Assembly (NCBI GenBank): GCA_014138725.1
Contig: JACJID010000005.1
Coordinates: 620,001 to 684,000 of the forward strand
DNA length: 64,000 bases
Source: Kutzneria viridogrisea
GTDB lineage: Bacteria; Actinomycetota; Actinomycetes; Mycobacteriales; Pseudonocardiaceae
Direction of reading: 5' to 3'
Shown here: piece after piece, positions 34,318 to 43,826 of the stretch
Position numbering within the stretch: position 1 is the stretch's first letter
How the letters are laid out: the number at the start of each line of letters is the position of its first letter
Position numbers and translations under genes: made by a program
Notes under the pieces: generated by a model
The model's database searches: none
What the model saw: the letters and a program-made list of their open reading frames with translations, nothing else
Told to the model about the DNA's origin: nothing

Positions 34318-35069
34318 CGGTCCGCCCCCAGGAAGTGGTCGAGGTAGCGCGGGTTGATCCGTTCCAGGTCGAGCAGCACGAACAGGTCGGCGGTACCGAA
34401 CTCGGGATCGTGCGCGGGTGGGCCGCACACCCAGGCGCCCAGCCGCAGGTAGCCGCGCAGCAGCGGGGGCACGAGCGCGGCACTGGTAAGTCCTGTGTGG
34501 ACAGTGGGTGGGGTCCACGGGGTGTGCGGGCGGACCCGCATTCCCTGGGGGCTCAGGTGTTTGGCCTCGGCGAGGGCCCAGGTCGCGGTGGCCGCCTCGG
34601 GTCCGTGCCGCAGCGGGACCGATGCGCAGCCCGCGAGGTGGCGGTGTCCGGACAGCAGCACGTACCTGGCCAGTGCGGCCCACAACAGGTTGATCACGGC
34701 CCCGGTGCGGTGGTCCGGGTGCACGCAGGAGCGGCCAGCCTCGACCAGGTCAGGCCGAATCCCGTGCAGTGCGCTGAGGTCGAACTCCGAGTCCGAGTAC
34801 AGCCGCGCCGTCCGGCCGGGGCGCAGCAACCGGTACGTGCCCACCACCGTGCCGGTTGTGGTGGCCTGCACCACCAGGTGGTCGCAGAACTCGTCGAACG
34901 GGTCGAGGTCCAGTCCGGGCACGGGGGTGCCCAGCCGCACGCCGAGCTCGGCGGTGAACACCTCGTAGCGCAGGCGCTGTGCCTGCCGAACGGTCTCCGC
35001 GTCGTCAGCGACCCGGACCGTGTAGCGCTCGACCTCCTGGATCGGCGCGCTGCCAGCGAATTTTCCCAT
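34314..35069 (-). CDS. OlsB-like GNAT N-acyltransferase (probable ornithine-lipid synthesis)
   Basis: This 251-residue protein has the OlsB-type N-acyltransferase pattern (Acetyltransf_5): AQRLRYEVFTAELG, then DEFCDHLVVQ, VVGTYRLLRPG and EAGRSCVHPDHRTGAVINLLWAAL, and a late domain ending DPEFGTADLFVLLDLERIN. Such enzymes move a 3-hydroxyacyl chain from acyl-ACP to the ornithine amino group. It is the first gene of the acyltransferase/DedA operon. ATG 35069 is the start. The ornithine substrate is inferred from the pair and was not shown. Confidence 0.82.
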   Translation of the reverse strand: MGKFAGSAPIQEVERYTVRVADDAETVRQAQRLRYEVFTAELGVRLGTPVPGLDLDPFDEFCDHLVVQATTTGTVVGTYRLLRPGRTARLYSDSEFDLSALHGIRPDLVEAGRSCVHPDHRTGAVINLLWAALARYVLLSGHRHLAGCASVPLRHGPEAATATWALAEAKHLSPQGMRVRPHTPWTPPTVHTGLTSAALVPPLLRGYLRLGAWVCGPPAHDPEFGTADLFVLLDLERINPRYLDHFLGADR

Positions 35070-35190
35070 GTGTCCATCGTGGACAATCGGGAAATGCTTG
35101 GTAATGCGGAATCTTACCCAATCGTTCGGGGGGTTATCCCCCCACTGCGAACCCGCCGCGCGAACGGAGAGAGCGCAAAAGGCACATCGC

Positions 35191-35226
35191 AGAGCCTTCC
35201 CAGGTCTGGGGGCCTGGGAAGGCTCT
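35191..35226 (-). terminator. Terminator after the membrane-protein gene at 35230
   Basis: AGAGCCTTCCCAGG and CCTGGGAAGGCTCT form a perfect 14-bp stem with an 8-base loop, 4 bases past the stop. A short U run follows on the minus strand (AAAA at 35177-35180). A further GGGGGG-TTAT-CCCCCC hairpin lies near 35129-35144. Confidence 0.88.
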
Positions 35227-35229
35227 GCT

Positions 35230-36363
35230 TCAGGCGGCGACCGGCACCGGGCGAGCTGGGTGTGCCCGGTGTCTGCCGACCGCCCACTCCACCGCGAACC
35301 AGCCGAGGGCCGTGGCGACCAGTACGGCAGGCCAGGAGCCGAGGGCGGCCGGTGGAGCCTGTGCGACCGCGCCCTGCCCCCACAGCGCGGCGTACCCGAA
35401 CGCGGTGACCAGCATCGCACCCCCGACCGGGACGAGCACCGCGGGCAGCAGCAGCGCCAGGTCGACCGCCACCCCGACGGCGATCACCCAGAACGGCACC
35501 ACGCACGGCGGGAAGTCCAGCGCCGTCATCAGCCCCAGCACCAGCACCCGGTAGCCCACGTACGCCCCGGCGATCAGCGTGGCCACCCACCTGCCCAGCA
35601 GGAACCGCTTGGCCACCGCCAGGACCAGGGCCGCCGAGAGCAGGCACCACACCGGGTACAGCCACTCGGGCAGTCCCAGTGAGAAGTGCTCCACGGCGGC
35701 CCGGTCCACCGGGTGGCCGATCTGGCTCGCCGCGAACTCCAGCAGCTCCGGCTCGGCGTAGGGCCTCCCCTGATCCCACGCCGCCAACGACAGGACCCCG
35801 AACTCCTGTTGCTCGTTGGGGAACCACAGGTTCTCCATGAAGAAGAACGCCAGCGCGCCGAGCCCGACCGGCCGCACCCACGAGGGCCCCGTTCCCCGCG
35901 GGTAGTGCAGCACCCAGCCACGGATGACCCCGATCATCGTGACGGTCGTGCCGCAGTAGAGCAGCACGTGGGTGATGCTCCACGCCGTGAGGTCCAGCCC
36001 GTTCACGGTGTGGTTGACCAGGTCGAGCGGGATGGTCACCAGGAAGGAGCCCAGCCCGATCTGCATGAACCGCAACGAGGTCCGGTCGGCCCCGTACCCG
36101 GTGTAGGTGTGGAACAGCACCAGGGCGACCCCGATGACCGTGCCGACGGTGTTGATGTCGTGCGGCGGCGCCAGGGTGTCCCGGATCCACTTGAAGTGCC
36201 AGGCCACGTCCCACCCCGCGCCCAGCGCCTTGAAGGCCAGCGCGGTCAGCCAGCCCAGGTACAGCACCGTGAGCACCGGTGCGGGCGTGACCCGCCCCGG
36301 CTCCCCTCGCGTCCACAGTGGACGTACCTGGTGCTCCAGGAAGTTCCTCGCTGCCCCCGCCAT
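35230..36363 (-). CDS. Polytopic membrane protein of unknown function (tandem paralogue A)
   Basis: This 377-residue protein has about nine membrane segments. It shares a distinctive block set with its neighbour at 36448: WDVAWHFKWIRDTLAPPHD, NTVGT, LFHTYTGYGADR, VNHTVNGLD, WFPNEQQEFG and FPPCVVPFW. The conserved His, Asp and Asn residues in or near membranes suggest a metal or redox site, which is inference. I do not recognise the family. ATG 36363 is the start. It contains the palindrome GTCCACAGTGGAC near its 5' end (36311-36323). Confidence 0.8.
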   Translation of the reverse strand: MAGAARNFLEHQVRPLWTRGEPGRVTPAPVLTVLYLGWLTALAFKALGAGWDVAWHFKWIRDTLAPPHDINTVGTVIGVALVLFHTYTGYGADRTSLRFMQIGLGSFLVTIPLDLVNHTVNGLDLTAWSITHVLLYCGTTVTMIGVIRGWVLHYPRGTGPSWVRPVGLGALAFFFMENLWFPNEQQEFGVLSLAAWDQGRPYAEPELLEFAASQIGHPVDRAAVEHFSLGLPEWLYPVWCLLSAALVLAVAKRFLLGRWVATLIAGAYVGYRVLVLGLMTALDFPPCVVPFWVIAVGVAVDLALLLPAVLVPVGGAMLVTAFGYAALWGQGAVAQAPPAALGSWPAVLVATALGWFAVEWAVGRHRAHPARPVPVAA

Positions 36364-36447
36364 GCGCCTATCCTGGTGGCTGGGCAGGGCGGTCCGGTAT
36401 GGGGAATTTCCCCTATGTGGGGTGGGGACAACCCCCCAATTCCACGT

Positions 36448-37614
36448 TCACCCGCTGTGATCGGCCGTGCTCAGCCGCTCGGAGTCACCCTGAGGCGTCC
36501 GCAGCGGGTAACGGTGCAGGAACCAGGTCGCGGCCAGCCACAGCACCAGTAGCGAGCCCGCCGCGACCGGCGCCGACCAGTCCGCCCTTGGCGGCGCGCT
36601 GAGCAGCACCGACTGCACCGCCAGCAGGGCGTAGGAGGCGACCGTGACCAGTACGGCGCCGACCACCGGCCGCAGCCACTGGGAGATCGGCAGCAGGAAC
36701 ACGGCGTCCACGGCCAGCCCGGCGGCGATCAGGAAGAACGGCACGGCCGATGGCGGGAAGTGCGTGGCGGACAGCACGAGCCAGAGCAGGGCGCGGAAGC
36801 CCACGTAGAGCCCGGCCATCGCGGTGGCGGTCCACCGCCTGCCGATCAGCTGGCGGCCGATCGCGAGGATCACCACGCAGGCGCCGATGCCCCACACCGG
36901 GTAGACCCAGTCCGGCATCGGCAGCGAGAAGCCCGCCAGTGCTTCCCGGCCCACCGGGCGGCCGATCTGGTTCGCGGCGAACTCCAGCAGCTCCCGGTCG
37001 GCATACGGGTGGCCGGGGTCGCGGTCCCAGGAGGCCAGCTCCAGGATGCCGTACTCCTGCTGCTCGTTGGGGAACCAGAAGTCCTCGAACACCAGGGTGA
37101 GCAGCACCAGCCAGCCCGCGGTGAACCAGCGGCCCCGGCCCGCGCCCCGGTACCAGCCCATCGCCACCCCGATCAGCATCGCCGCGGTGCCGATGAACAG
37201 CAGCGAGTGCGAGGGGCTCCAGGTGGTGATGTCCAGACCGTTGACGTTGTGGTTGACCACGTCGATCGGGATCGCCACCAGGAAGATCCCGGTGCCCCAC
37301 TGCATCCAGCGCAGCGTGCGGCGGTCGGCCCCGTAGCCGGTGTAGGTGTGGAACAGCACCAGCGCCACCGCGATGCCGGTGCCCACGGTGTTCAGGTCGT
37401 GCGGCGGGGCCAGGTCGTCGCGCAGGGTCTCGAAGTGCCAGGAGATGTCCCAGGAGCCGCCGAGCAGTTTCAGCACCAGCGCCACGAACCACCAGGCGTA
37501 CATGATCGAGAACAGTTCGGCGGGCGTCTCGCGGCCCGCCGTGCCCCTGGTCCAGTACAGACCCCACAGCTCGCGCACGCGCGCCACCGACCAAGAACCG
37601 TTCTTCGTGCTCAC
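36448..37614 (-). CDS. Polytopic membrane protein of unknown function (tandem paralogue B)
   Basis: This 388-residue protein aligns along its length with the 35230-36363 product: WDISWHFETLRDDLAPPHD, NTVGT, LFHTYTGYGADR, VNHNVNGLD, FWFPNEQQEYG and FPPSAVPFF. About nine membrane segments are predicted. GTG 37614 is a likely start by alignment with the paralogue; upstream codons are unlike it. The two genes are 84 bases apart on the same strand and probably arose by tandem duplication. Confidence 0.8.
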   Translation of the reverse strand: MSTKNGSWSVARVRELWGLYWTRGTAGRETPAELFSIMYAWWFVALVLKLLGGSWDISWHFETLRDDLAPPHDLNTVGTGIAVALVLFHTYTGYGADRRTLRWMQWGTGIFLVAIPIDVVNHNVNGLDITTWSPSHSLLFIGTAAMLIGVAMGWYRGAGRGRWFTAGWLVLLTLVFEDFWFPNEQQEYGILELASWDRDPGHPYADRELLEFAANQIGRPVGREALAGFSLPMPDWVYPVWGIGACVVILAIGRQLIGRRWTATAMAGLYVGFRALLWLVLSATHFPPSAVPFFLIAAGLAVDAVFLLPISQWLRPVVGAVLVTVASYALLAVQSVLLSAPPRADWSAPVAAGSLLVLWLAATWFLHRYPLRTPQGDSERLSTADHSG

Positions 37615-37730
37615 CGCCCGAGGATGCCAGACGGGTTTCACCCGATCGAGGGGTGACGCTCGTTGCCCACGGGGTGGCGGGGTGGGCAAGGTCACCGGTC
37701 TGGTCCGCACGTCCCGAAGGGAGGTAGCAC

Positions 37731-37817
37731 GTGAACAAGCGAGTCGTCGCCGGTGTGGTCGTGACCGCACTGGTCCTGGTCGCCGGTGGTGTCCTGGTGC
37801 GGATGCTGCTCACCTGA
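37731..37817 (+). CDS. Small single-pass membrane protein
   Basis: GTG 37731 follows the strong ribosome binding site GGGAGG (37719-37724) by 6 bases and opens a 28-codon frame. The product is one hydrophobic helix flanked by positive residues: VNKRVVAG at the start, then a Val/Leu/Ala run, then VRMLLT. It is divergent from the membrane-protein gene at 37614 and lies just before the DUF3151 gene. The function is unknown; its size is consistent with a small regulatory membrane protein. Confidence 0.55.
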   Translation: MNKRVVAGVVVTALVLVAGGVLVRMLLT

Positions 37818-37839
37818 GCCGTCAGGCACGATTGCCGGT

Positions 37840-38256
37840 ATGAGCTTGAACGAGAACCTGCTCGGCCCCGGTCCCACCCTGCTGCCCGACCGGCCTCAGT
37901 TGCAGGAGGCCGCCGAGGGCGGCACCGATCCCGGTGACCTGGTGCGCATCGCCCCCGACTTCAGCGAGGCCTGGGCGCTGCTCGCCGAGCGGGCGCTGAA
38001 CTCCGGTGACCCGATCGCCGCGTACGCCTACGCGCGCACCGGCTACCACCGCGGGCTCGACCAGCTGCGCAGGTCGGGCTGGAAGGGCTTCGGGCCCGTG
38101 CCGTGGAAGCACCGCGCCAACCAGGGCTTCCTGCGGGCGCTGGCCGCGCTGGCCAAGGCGGCGGGCGAGATCGGGGAGACCGAGGAGTACGAGCGCTGCC
38201 GCGGGTTCCTCGCGGAGAGCGACCCCGAGGCGCCCGTGGCCACCGGCCTGGCCTGA
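37840..38256 (+). CDS. DUF3151 family protein
   Basis: This 138-residue soluble protein matches the actinobacterial DUF3151 family: an N-terminal NLLGPGPTLLP, a TPR-like central part (FSEAWALLAERAL, then AYAYARTGYHRGLDQLRRSGW) and GFGPVPWKHRANQGFLRALAAL. The family is conserved close to fba and purA in mycobacteria, as here, but its role is unknown. ATG 37840 is the start. Confidence 0.85.
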   Translation: MSLNENLLGPGPTLLPDRPQLQEAAEGGTDPGDLVRIAPDFSEAWALLAERALNSGDPIAAYAYARTGYHRGLDQLRRSGWKGFGPVPWKHRANQGFLRALAALAKAAGEIGETEEYERCRGFLAESDPEAPVATGLA

Positions 38257-38258
38257 CC

Positions 38259-39350
38259 TTGGCGAACCGGGTCCTCGCCGAGCTGCGGCGCAGGCTGAGG
38301 CGGTTGCAGCGCACGGCACTGCCCATCGGGCAGGCGGGGGTGGCCGCGGGCGGCGCGTGGCTGATCGCCACGGAGCTCGTCGGCCACCCCCACCCCTTCT
38401 TCGCGCCCTCCGCGGCGGTGACCTGCCTGGGCGTTGCCATGGGCCAGCGGCTGCGCCGGGTGGTCGAACTGGTCGTCGGGGTCAGCGTGGGCGTGGGCAT
38501 CGGCGACCTGCTGATCTCCCGGATCGGCTCGGGCACCTGGCAGATCGTGCTGGTCGTGGTGCTGGCGATGGCCGCCGCGGTGCTGCTCGACGGCGGGGCG
38601 GTGATCGCCCTGCAGTCCGGGACCTCGGCCGTGCTGGTGGCCACGCTGCTGCCGCCGAGCACGACGGGCGGTTACGACCGCATGGTGGACGCGCTCATCG
38701 GCGGGGCCACCGGCCTGGCGGCGATGGCCCTGCTCCCGGCGAACCCGTTGACCCTGGCCCACCGGCACGCCGACACCGTGCTGCGCGAGCTGGGGGCGGT
38801 GCTGCGCGCGATCGGCGATGCCGTCACGGCCCGGGACGCCGTGGCCGCCGCCGCGGCGCTGACCAGGGCGCGGGCCAGTCAGCGCGCGCTGGACGAGTTC
38901 AAGGCGGCACTGGTGACCGGCACGGAGGTCGCCACGATCGCACCGATCCGCTGGCGCCGCCGCGGCGAGCTGGACCGGTACAAGCTGGCGCTGGGCGCCG
39001 TGGACCTGGCGATCCGCAACACGCGGGTGCTCGCGCGCCGGGCGATGTCGGTGCTGCGCGACGAGGAGGACGTGCCGCAGGGCCTGCCGCTGGTGCTCAA
39101 CGGACTCGCGGACTGCGCGGATGCCCTGCGCAGGGAGTTGGCCAGGCAGGTGGACCCGGTGCTGACCCGCGCGCTGCTGCGCGACCTGGCCGCACGCACC
39201 GACGAGCTGCTGGCCGGGGCCGGGTTCTCGGTCCGCGTGGTGGTGGCCCAGCTGCGCTCGATCATCGTGGACCTGCTGGTGGCCAGCGGGGTGAGCCGGG
39301 CGGACGCGATCGGCGCCCTGCCCGCCCTGCCCGAGGCCGAGGGCGCGTAG
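38259..39350 (+). CDS. FUSC/aromatic-acid-exporter-like membrane protein
   Basis: This 363-residue protein has four to five N-terminal membrane segments (about residues 20-160) with GHPHPFFAPSAAVTCLGVAMGQRLRR, a FUSC-type motif. A long cytoplasmic helical domain follows (residues 170-355). The family includes YeeA and fusaric acid or aromatic acid exporters. TTG 38259, 3 bases after the DUF3151 stop, is the only start that fits. The substrate is unknown. Confidence 0.78.
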   Translation: MANRVLAELRRRLRRLQRTALPIGQAGVAAGGAWLIATELVGHPHPFFAPSAAVTCLGVAMGQRLRRVVELVVGVSVGVGIGDLLISRIGSGTWQIVLVVVLAMAAAVLLDGGAVIALQSGTSAVLVATLLPPSTTGGYDRMVDALIGGATGLAAMALLPANPLTLAHRHADTVLRELGAVLRAIGDAVTARDAVAAAAALTRARASQRALDEFKAALVTGTEVATIAPIRWRRRGELDRYKLALGAVDLAIRNTRVLARRAMSVLRDEEDVPQGLPLVLNGLADCADALRRELARQVDPVLTRALLRDLAARTDELLAGAGFSVRVVVAQLRSIIVDLLVASGVSRADAIGALPALPEAEGA

Positions 39351-39391
39351 TGCGGTGGCCGTGCCCGCTGGTCGGGCGCGGCCACCGCACT
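39349..39391. terminator. Bidirectional terminator
   Basis: AGTGCGGTGGCCG and CGGCCACCGCACT form a perfect 13-bp stem. It spans the FUSC stop and touches the stop of the opposing small gene. Confidence 0.88.
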
Positions 39392-39642
39392 CAGCCCGCT
39401 GGGCGGTTCAGCACACCGAGCAGCGCCATGTGCAGCGCCCGGTGGTCGCGCGGGTCGTGCACCACGCACGAGGCCCCGCGCAGCCGGTACCACTCGTCCG
39501 CCTCCTCGTAGCGCACGTACACCGAGACGAGTCCGTCCTCGCCGGCCTCGGTGCGCAGTTCGAGGTCGCCGGTGATCACCCCGACGTCGTCGGTCATCAC
39601 CCCGCCGGGGCCAGACGCGAACGGGGACGAGTATTCGGCCAT
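39391..39642 (-). CDS. Small conserved-looking hypothetical protein
   Basis: This 83-residue protein is acidic and probably soluble, with the beta-rich pattern VGVITGDLELRTEAGEDG, then VSVYVRYEEADEWYRL and RGASCVVHDPRD. The ATG at 39642 overlaps the nuclease stop (TGATG), and a weak AGG-rich site lies in front, so it is probably translated from the nuclease mRNA. I do not recognise the family; an inhibitor or chaperone for the secreted nuclease is only a guess. Confidence 0.6.
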   Translation of the reverse strand: MAEYSSPFASGPGGVMTDDVGVITGDLELRTEAGEDGLVSVYVRYEEADEWYRLRGASCVVHDPRDHRALHMALLGVLNRPAG

Positions 39643-40286
39643 CAGCACCTACCGAGCATGTCCTGCAGAGCGCTCTTCTCCGCGGAGTTGACAGTGAGCG
39701 AGTACTTGGACTTCACGTGCGTCCACATCTTCGCGTACGTGCACCAGTACGAGGTCAGCGGAGGCTTCCACAGATCGGGTGACTTGTCGCCCTTGGACTC
39801 GTTCACCGCGCCCTTGACGGCCACCAGCTGCGGGTAGCTCAGGTCGTTGGCGAAGTCCTGGCGCCGCTGCGCGGTCCAGCCGGAGGCGCCGGTGCGCCAG
39901 GCGTCGGCCAGCGGCACCATGTGGTCGATCTGGATGGCCGAGGCGCTGGTCTGCGTGGAGCCGTCGTACGGGCTGTACCAGGTGCCGGACTTGGCCGCGC
40001 AGGACGAGTCGGTCTGCACGTTCGTGCCGTCGCGCTTGAGCACCATCTCGCGGGTGTTGCAGCTGCCCTCGATGGTGATCCAGTGCTTGAACTTGTCCCG
40101 CGAGTAGCCAGCGGAGGAGCCGTCGGGCTGGACCCGCAGCCCGTTGAGCTCGTTCACCGCGGTGGTCTTGTCCGGGATGTTCGGCGGGGTCGCGGAGGCC
40201 GGGGTGCTCACCCCGAGGACCGCGACCACCGACAGCGCTCCGGCGGCTAACAGCCCGCGTACGGCACGAAAACTATTCATCGTCAC
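39642..40286 (-). CDS. Secreted HNH nuclease (GmrSD C-terminal/DUF1524-like)
   Basis: This 214-residue protein has a signal peptide cut after PASA (about residue 32) and a mature HNH-type domain. Key residues are in IQIDHMVPLADAWRTGA (the DH pair) and RRQDFANDLSYPQLVAV, with NESKGDKSPDLWKPP and a late Tyr/Trp block. Such DUF1524 proteins are secreted endonucleases common in actinobacteria. It may digest extracellular DNA. ATG 40286 or 40280 may start it. Confidence 0.87.
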   Translation of the reverse strand: MTMNSFRAVRGLLAAGALSVVAVLGVSTPASATPPNIPDKTTAVNELNGLRVQPDGSSAGYSRDKFKHWITIEGSCNTREMVLKRDGTNVQTDSSCAAKSGTWYSPYDGSTQTSASAIQIDHMVPLADAWRTGASGWTAQRRQDFANDLSYPQLVAVKGAVNESKGDKSPDLWKPPLTSYWCTYAKMWTHVKSKYSLTVNSAEKSALQDMLGRC

Positions 40287-40403
40287 TCCACCCGAGTTGG
40301 TGACTAATTGACCAATCGACGATGGCGCACGATGTGATCTATGGCAACACCTTCCGGTGACACCTAGCGGGACTAAATGCTAACTCCTGGTGACCGATTT
40401 GGC

Positions 40404-41087
40404 TCAGATCAGGCCGCGCACCAGCCGCAGGTCCTCGGTGTGCCGGTACCAGGTCCACTTGGTGACCTGCCTCGGGTGCACCACCCCGTCGCTGACCGGT
40501 GCGCTGGGCACGCACCCCACCTGGACCGCCCGCCCCTGGGTCACCGTGGTCCGCCGCACCAGCAGCTGTCGCCGCACCACGCGCACCACCAGACCCGGAC
40601 CGCGGTCCGGATCGGGTCCCACCGTGAGCTGGCCCGCCTGCCCGCGCAGCACCTGGGTCTCGTCGCAGTAGGCCACGCCACGCACCGGCCGGAACACGCC
40701 CTCGCCGACGATCACCCCGCCCGAGTCGTCGCGGATCAGCGGCACCGGGTCCGGGTCGGCCCGCAGCGCCAGGTCCAGCGCGCGCCCGGGGTCGGTCGGC
40801 AGGTCCCAGATCCGCGCGACCACCGAGTCCTCGCTGGTGGGCAGGTAGCCCACGGGCACCTCGGCGAGCCGCTCCGTGCGCAGCAGCCGCAGCACGACCG
40901 CGGCCAGGTCCGCGTCCGTTCCACGCACCAGGAGCCGGCGCCCGTCCAGGCCCTTGACCAGCGGATCCACCTCGGTGCGACCGGGTTTGGCGGCCACCTC
41001 GCGCACCTCAAGATCGTCACGGTCGGCGAACATCGGTGACGCCCCGTGGCCCGCGTCCTTTCCGCAGGCCAGCACTAGTGCGCCCAC
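40404..41087 (-). CDS. Conserved hypothetical protein next to purA
   Basis: This 227-residue protein has no recognised catalytic motif. It is a mixed alpha/beta sequence with LDGRRLLVRGTDADLAAVVLRLLR and a long beta-rich C-terminal part that contains CDETQVLRGQ. GTG 41087 is preferred, with CAGGAGG 6-7 bases upstream. It is divergent from purA. Mycobacteria also carry an uncharacterised gene divergent from purA, so positional orthology is possible but untested here. Confidence 0.65.
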   Translation of the reverse strand: MGALVLACGKDAGHGASPMFADRDDLEVREVAAKPGRTEVDPLVKGLDGRRLLVRGTDADLAAVVLRLLRTERLAEVPVGYLPTSEDSVVARIWDLPTDPGRALDLALRADPDPVPLIRDDSGGVIVGEGVFRPVRGVAYCDETQVLRGQAGQLTVGPDPDRGPGLVVRVVRRQLLVRRTTVTQGRAVQVGCVPSAPVSDGVVHPRQVTKWTWYRHTEDLRLVRGLI

Positions 41088-41140
41088 GACCACCTCCTGG
41101 TCTACAGTCAATCACCGGCATTCGGCCTGCAGTCGTCTAG

Positions 41141-42448
<1,308 letters not shown>

Positions 42449-42459
42449 CGCACTCCGTG

Positions 42460-42498
42460 CCGTGCGCCTCGGTCAGAGCAACTGGTCGAGGCGCACGG
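42460..42498. terminator. Terminator after purA
   Basis: CCGTGCGCCTCG and CGAGGCGCACGG form a perfect 12-bp stem with a 15-base loop, 11 bases past the purA stop. It overlaps the 3' end of the opposing Uma2 remnant. Confidence 0.85.
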
Positions 42499-42760
42499 TC
42501 ACCGGGAACGGGGTCGTGGCGGTGAACTCCCCGGTGATCTCCTGGCTGTCCTGGTAGCCGAACTCTTTGGTGAGCTGGCACGCGGTCAGCGACGCCGGCT
42601 CCTCGATGTCCACGATCCAGTAGTGCGGGATGCCCGCCTCGGCGTACTCCTCACGCTTGGTCCGGTAGTCGGTGGCCGTCTCACCCAGCCTCGTGTAGTC
42701 GGAGATGGTCAGCAACTCGCCGAGCGGATTCGGTGGCGGGATCACGCGCCAGTCTCCCAC
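42473..42760 (-). pseudogene. Uma2 (DUF820) family endonuclease remnant with an internal deletion
   Basis: A 95-codon frame begins with a typical Uma2 N-terminus (PPPNPLGELLTISDYTRLGET) and passes straight into the C-terminal block (TDYRTKREEYAEAGIPHYWI, then GEFTATTPFPVTVRLDQLL). Full Uma2 proteins are about 190 residues; roughly 90-100 central residues, including most of the PD-(D/E)xK core, are missing without a frameshift. The product is unlikely to be a nuclease. It is called a pseudogene, though the open frame could still be expressed. Confidence 0.65.
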
Positions 42761-42811
42761 AGCGCACCGACATTCCTCGGTCACCGAGCTTCTCCCAGAG
42801 TCCGGGCGCCG

Positions 42812-42847
42812 TTGACTTCGCGGGACCCCTCGCCAAGACTCGCTCGT
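42812..42847 (+). promoter_or_regulatory. Promoter of the sulfonate operon giving a probably leaderless mRNA
   Basis: TTGACT (42812-42817) and AAGACT (42835-42840) are spaced by 17 bp, like -35 and -10 boxes. Transcription would then start at about 42847-42848, on the leader-peptide ATG itself. No ribosome binding site precedes that ATG, which fits leaderless translation. Confidence 0.55.
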
Positions 42848-42922
42848 ATGGGTGAACTCCTGGTCGCACGTCTTCACGTGGACCTCCGCAGGCAGGCCAG
42901 TGCGGTCTGTCCGGTGCGCTGA
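42848..42922 (+). CDS. Cysteine-type leader peptide of the sulfonate operon
   Basis: This 24-codon frame encodes MGELLVARLHVDL, then RRQASAVCPVR. It matches the actinobacterial leader peptides with a RLHVDL.RQASAVC core that sit upstream of sulfur-assimilation genes and slow ribosomes at Cys when cysteine is short. Here a TGT Cys codon is at position 20, and many relatives have another Cys where this has the first Arg of DLRRQ. The stop is 70 bases before ssuC. Control of the transporter by cysteine supply is inferred from the family. Confidence 0.75.
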   Translation: MGELLVARLHVDLRRQASAVCPVR

Positions 42923-42992
42923 TCCTCCTTTCACCCCAAGCCTTTTCCCACCACGATCCGTGGTTCCCGCGCGCCCCCACCTCGGAGGAATC

Positions 42993-43826
42993 GTGTCGAT
43001 TCCCACCCTGGCCGTCGCCGACCCGCCGCACACCGCCGCGCCGCCGACCGCCCCCGCCCGAACACCCCGAAGACGCAGGCTGCCCAACCTCCTGCGCTGG
43101 ATCAGCCCGGTGGGCCTGCTGCTGTTGTGGCAGTTGGCCTCCAGCAGCGGAGTGCTCACCGAGGACAAGCTGGCCTCGCCGACGAAGGTCCTCTCCGCCG
43201 CGGTGGACCTCGCGGCCACCGGCGAACTCGGTGACGCGTTCGCCGTGTCCCTGCGCCGAGTCCTGCTCGGCGTGGCACTGGGCGCGGTGATCGCGCTGGT
43301 GCTGGGCATCACCGCGGGCCTGTCCCGCTGGGGTGCCGTGCTGGTCGACCCGCCGGTACAGATGCTGCGCACCCTGCCCTTCCTCGGGCTGGTGCCGCTG
43401 TTCATCATCTGGTTCGGCATCGGCGAGGAGCCCAAGGTCGCACTGGTCGCACTGGGCTTCTCCTTTCCCTTGTACCTCAACGTGTACGCGGGCATCCGCG
43501 ACACGGATCCGCAGCTGCTCGAAGCCGCGGGCGTGCTGGGCTACACGCGGTGGGAGCGGCTGGTGCACGTGGTGCTGCCCGCCGCACTGCCGCAGACCCT
43601 GGTGGGGCTACGGCAGGGCCTGGGCGTCGCGTGGCTCTCGCTGATCGTCGGCGAGCAGGTCAACGCGCAGGCCGGGCTCGGCTACCTGATCAACAACGCC
43701 AGGGACTTCCTGCGCACCGACCAGGTCGTGGTCGGGTTGGTGGTCTACGCCGCGCTGGGCCTGGCAACGGACGCGGTGGTGCGCGCGGTGGAGAGGAGGG
43801 CACTGCGGTGGCGCAACACGTTGTGA
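42993..43826 (+). CDS. ssuC: Aliphatic sulfonate ABC transporter permease
   Basis: This 277-residue protein has a Pro-rich cytoplasmic N-terminus (residues 1-30) and then about six membrane segments. The EAA loop motif EAAGVLGYTRWERLVHVVLPAALP is typical of SsuC/TauC/NrtB permeases. GTG 42993 follows GGAGGAA closely. The stop overlaps the ATPase gene. The sulfonate assignment comes from the adjoining SsuD-like monooxygenase and the Cys leader. Confidence 0.88.
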   Translation: MSIPTLAVADPPHTAAPPTAPARTPRRRRLPNLLRWISPVGLLLLWQLASSSGVLTEDKLASPTKVLSAAVDLAATGELGDAFAVSLRRVLLGVALGAVIALVLGITAGLSRWGAVLVDPPVQMLRTLPFLGLVPLFIIWFGIGEEPKVALVALGFSFPLYLNVYAGIRDTDPQLLEAAGVLGYTRWERLVHVVLPAALPQTLVGLRQGLGVAWLSLIVGEQVNAQAGLGYLINNARDFLRTDQVVVGLVVYAALGLATDAVVRAVERRALRWRNTL

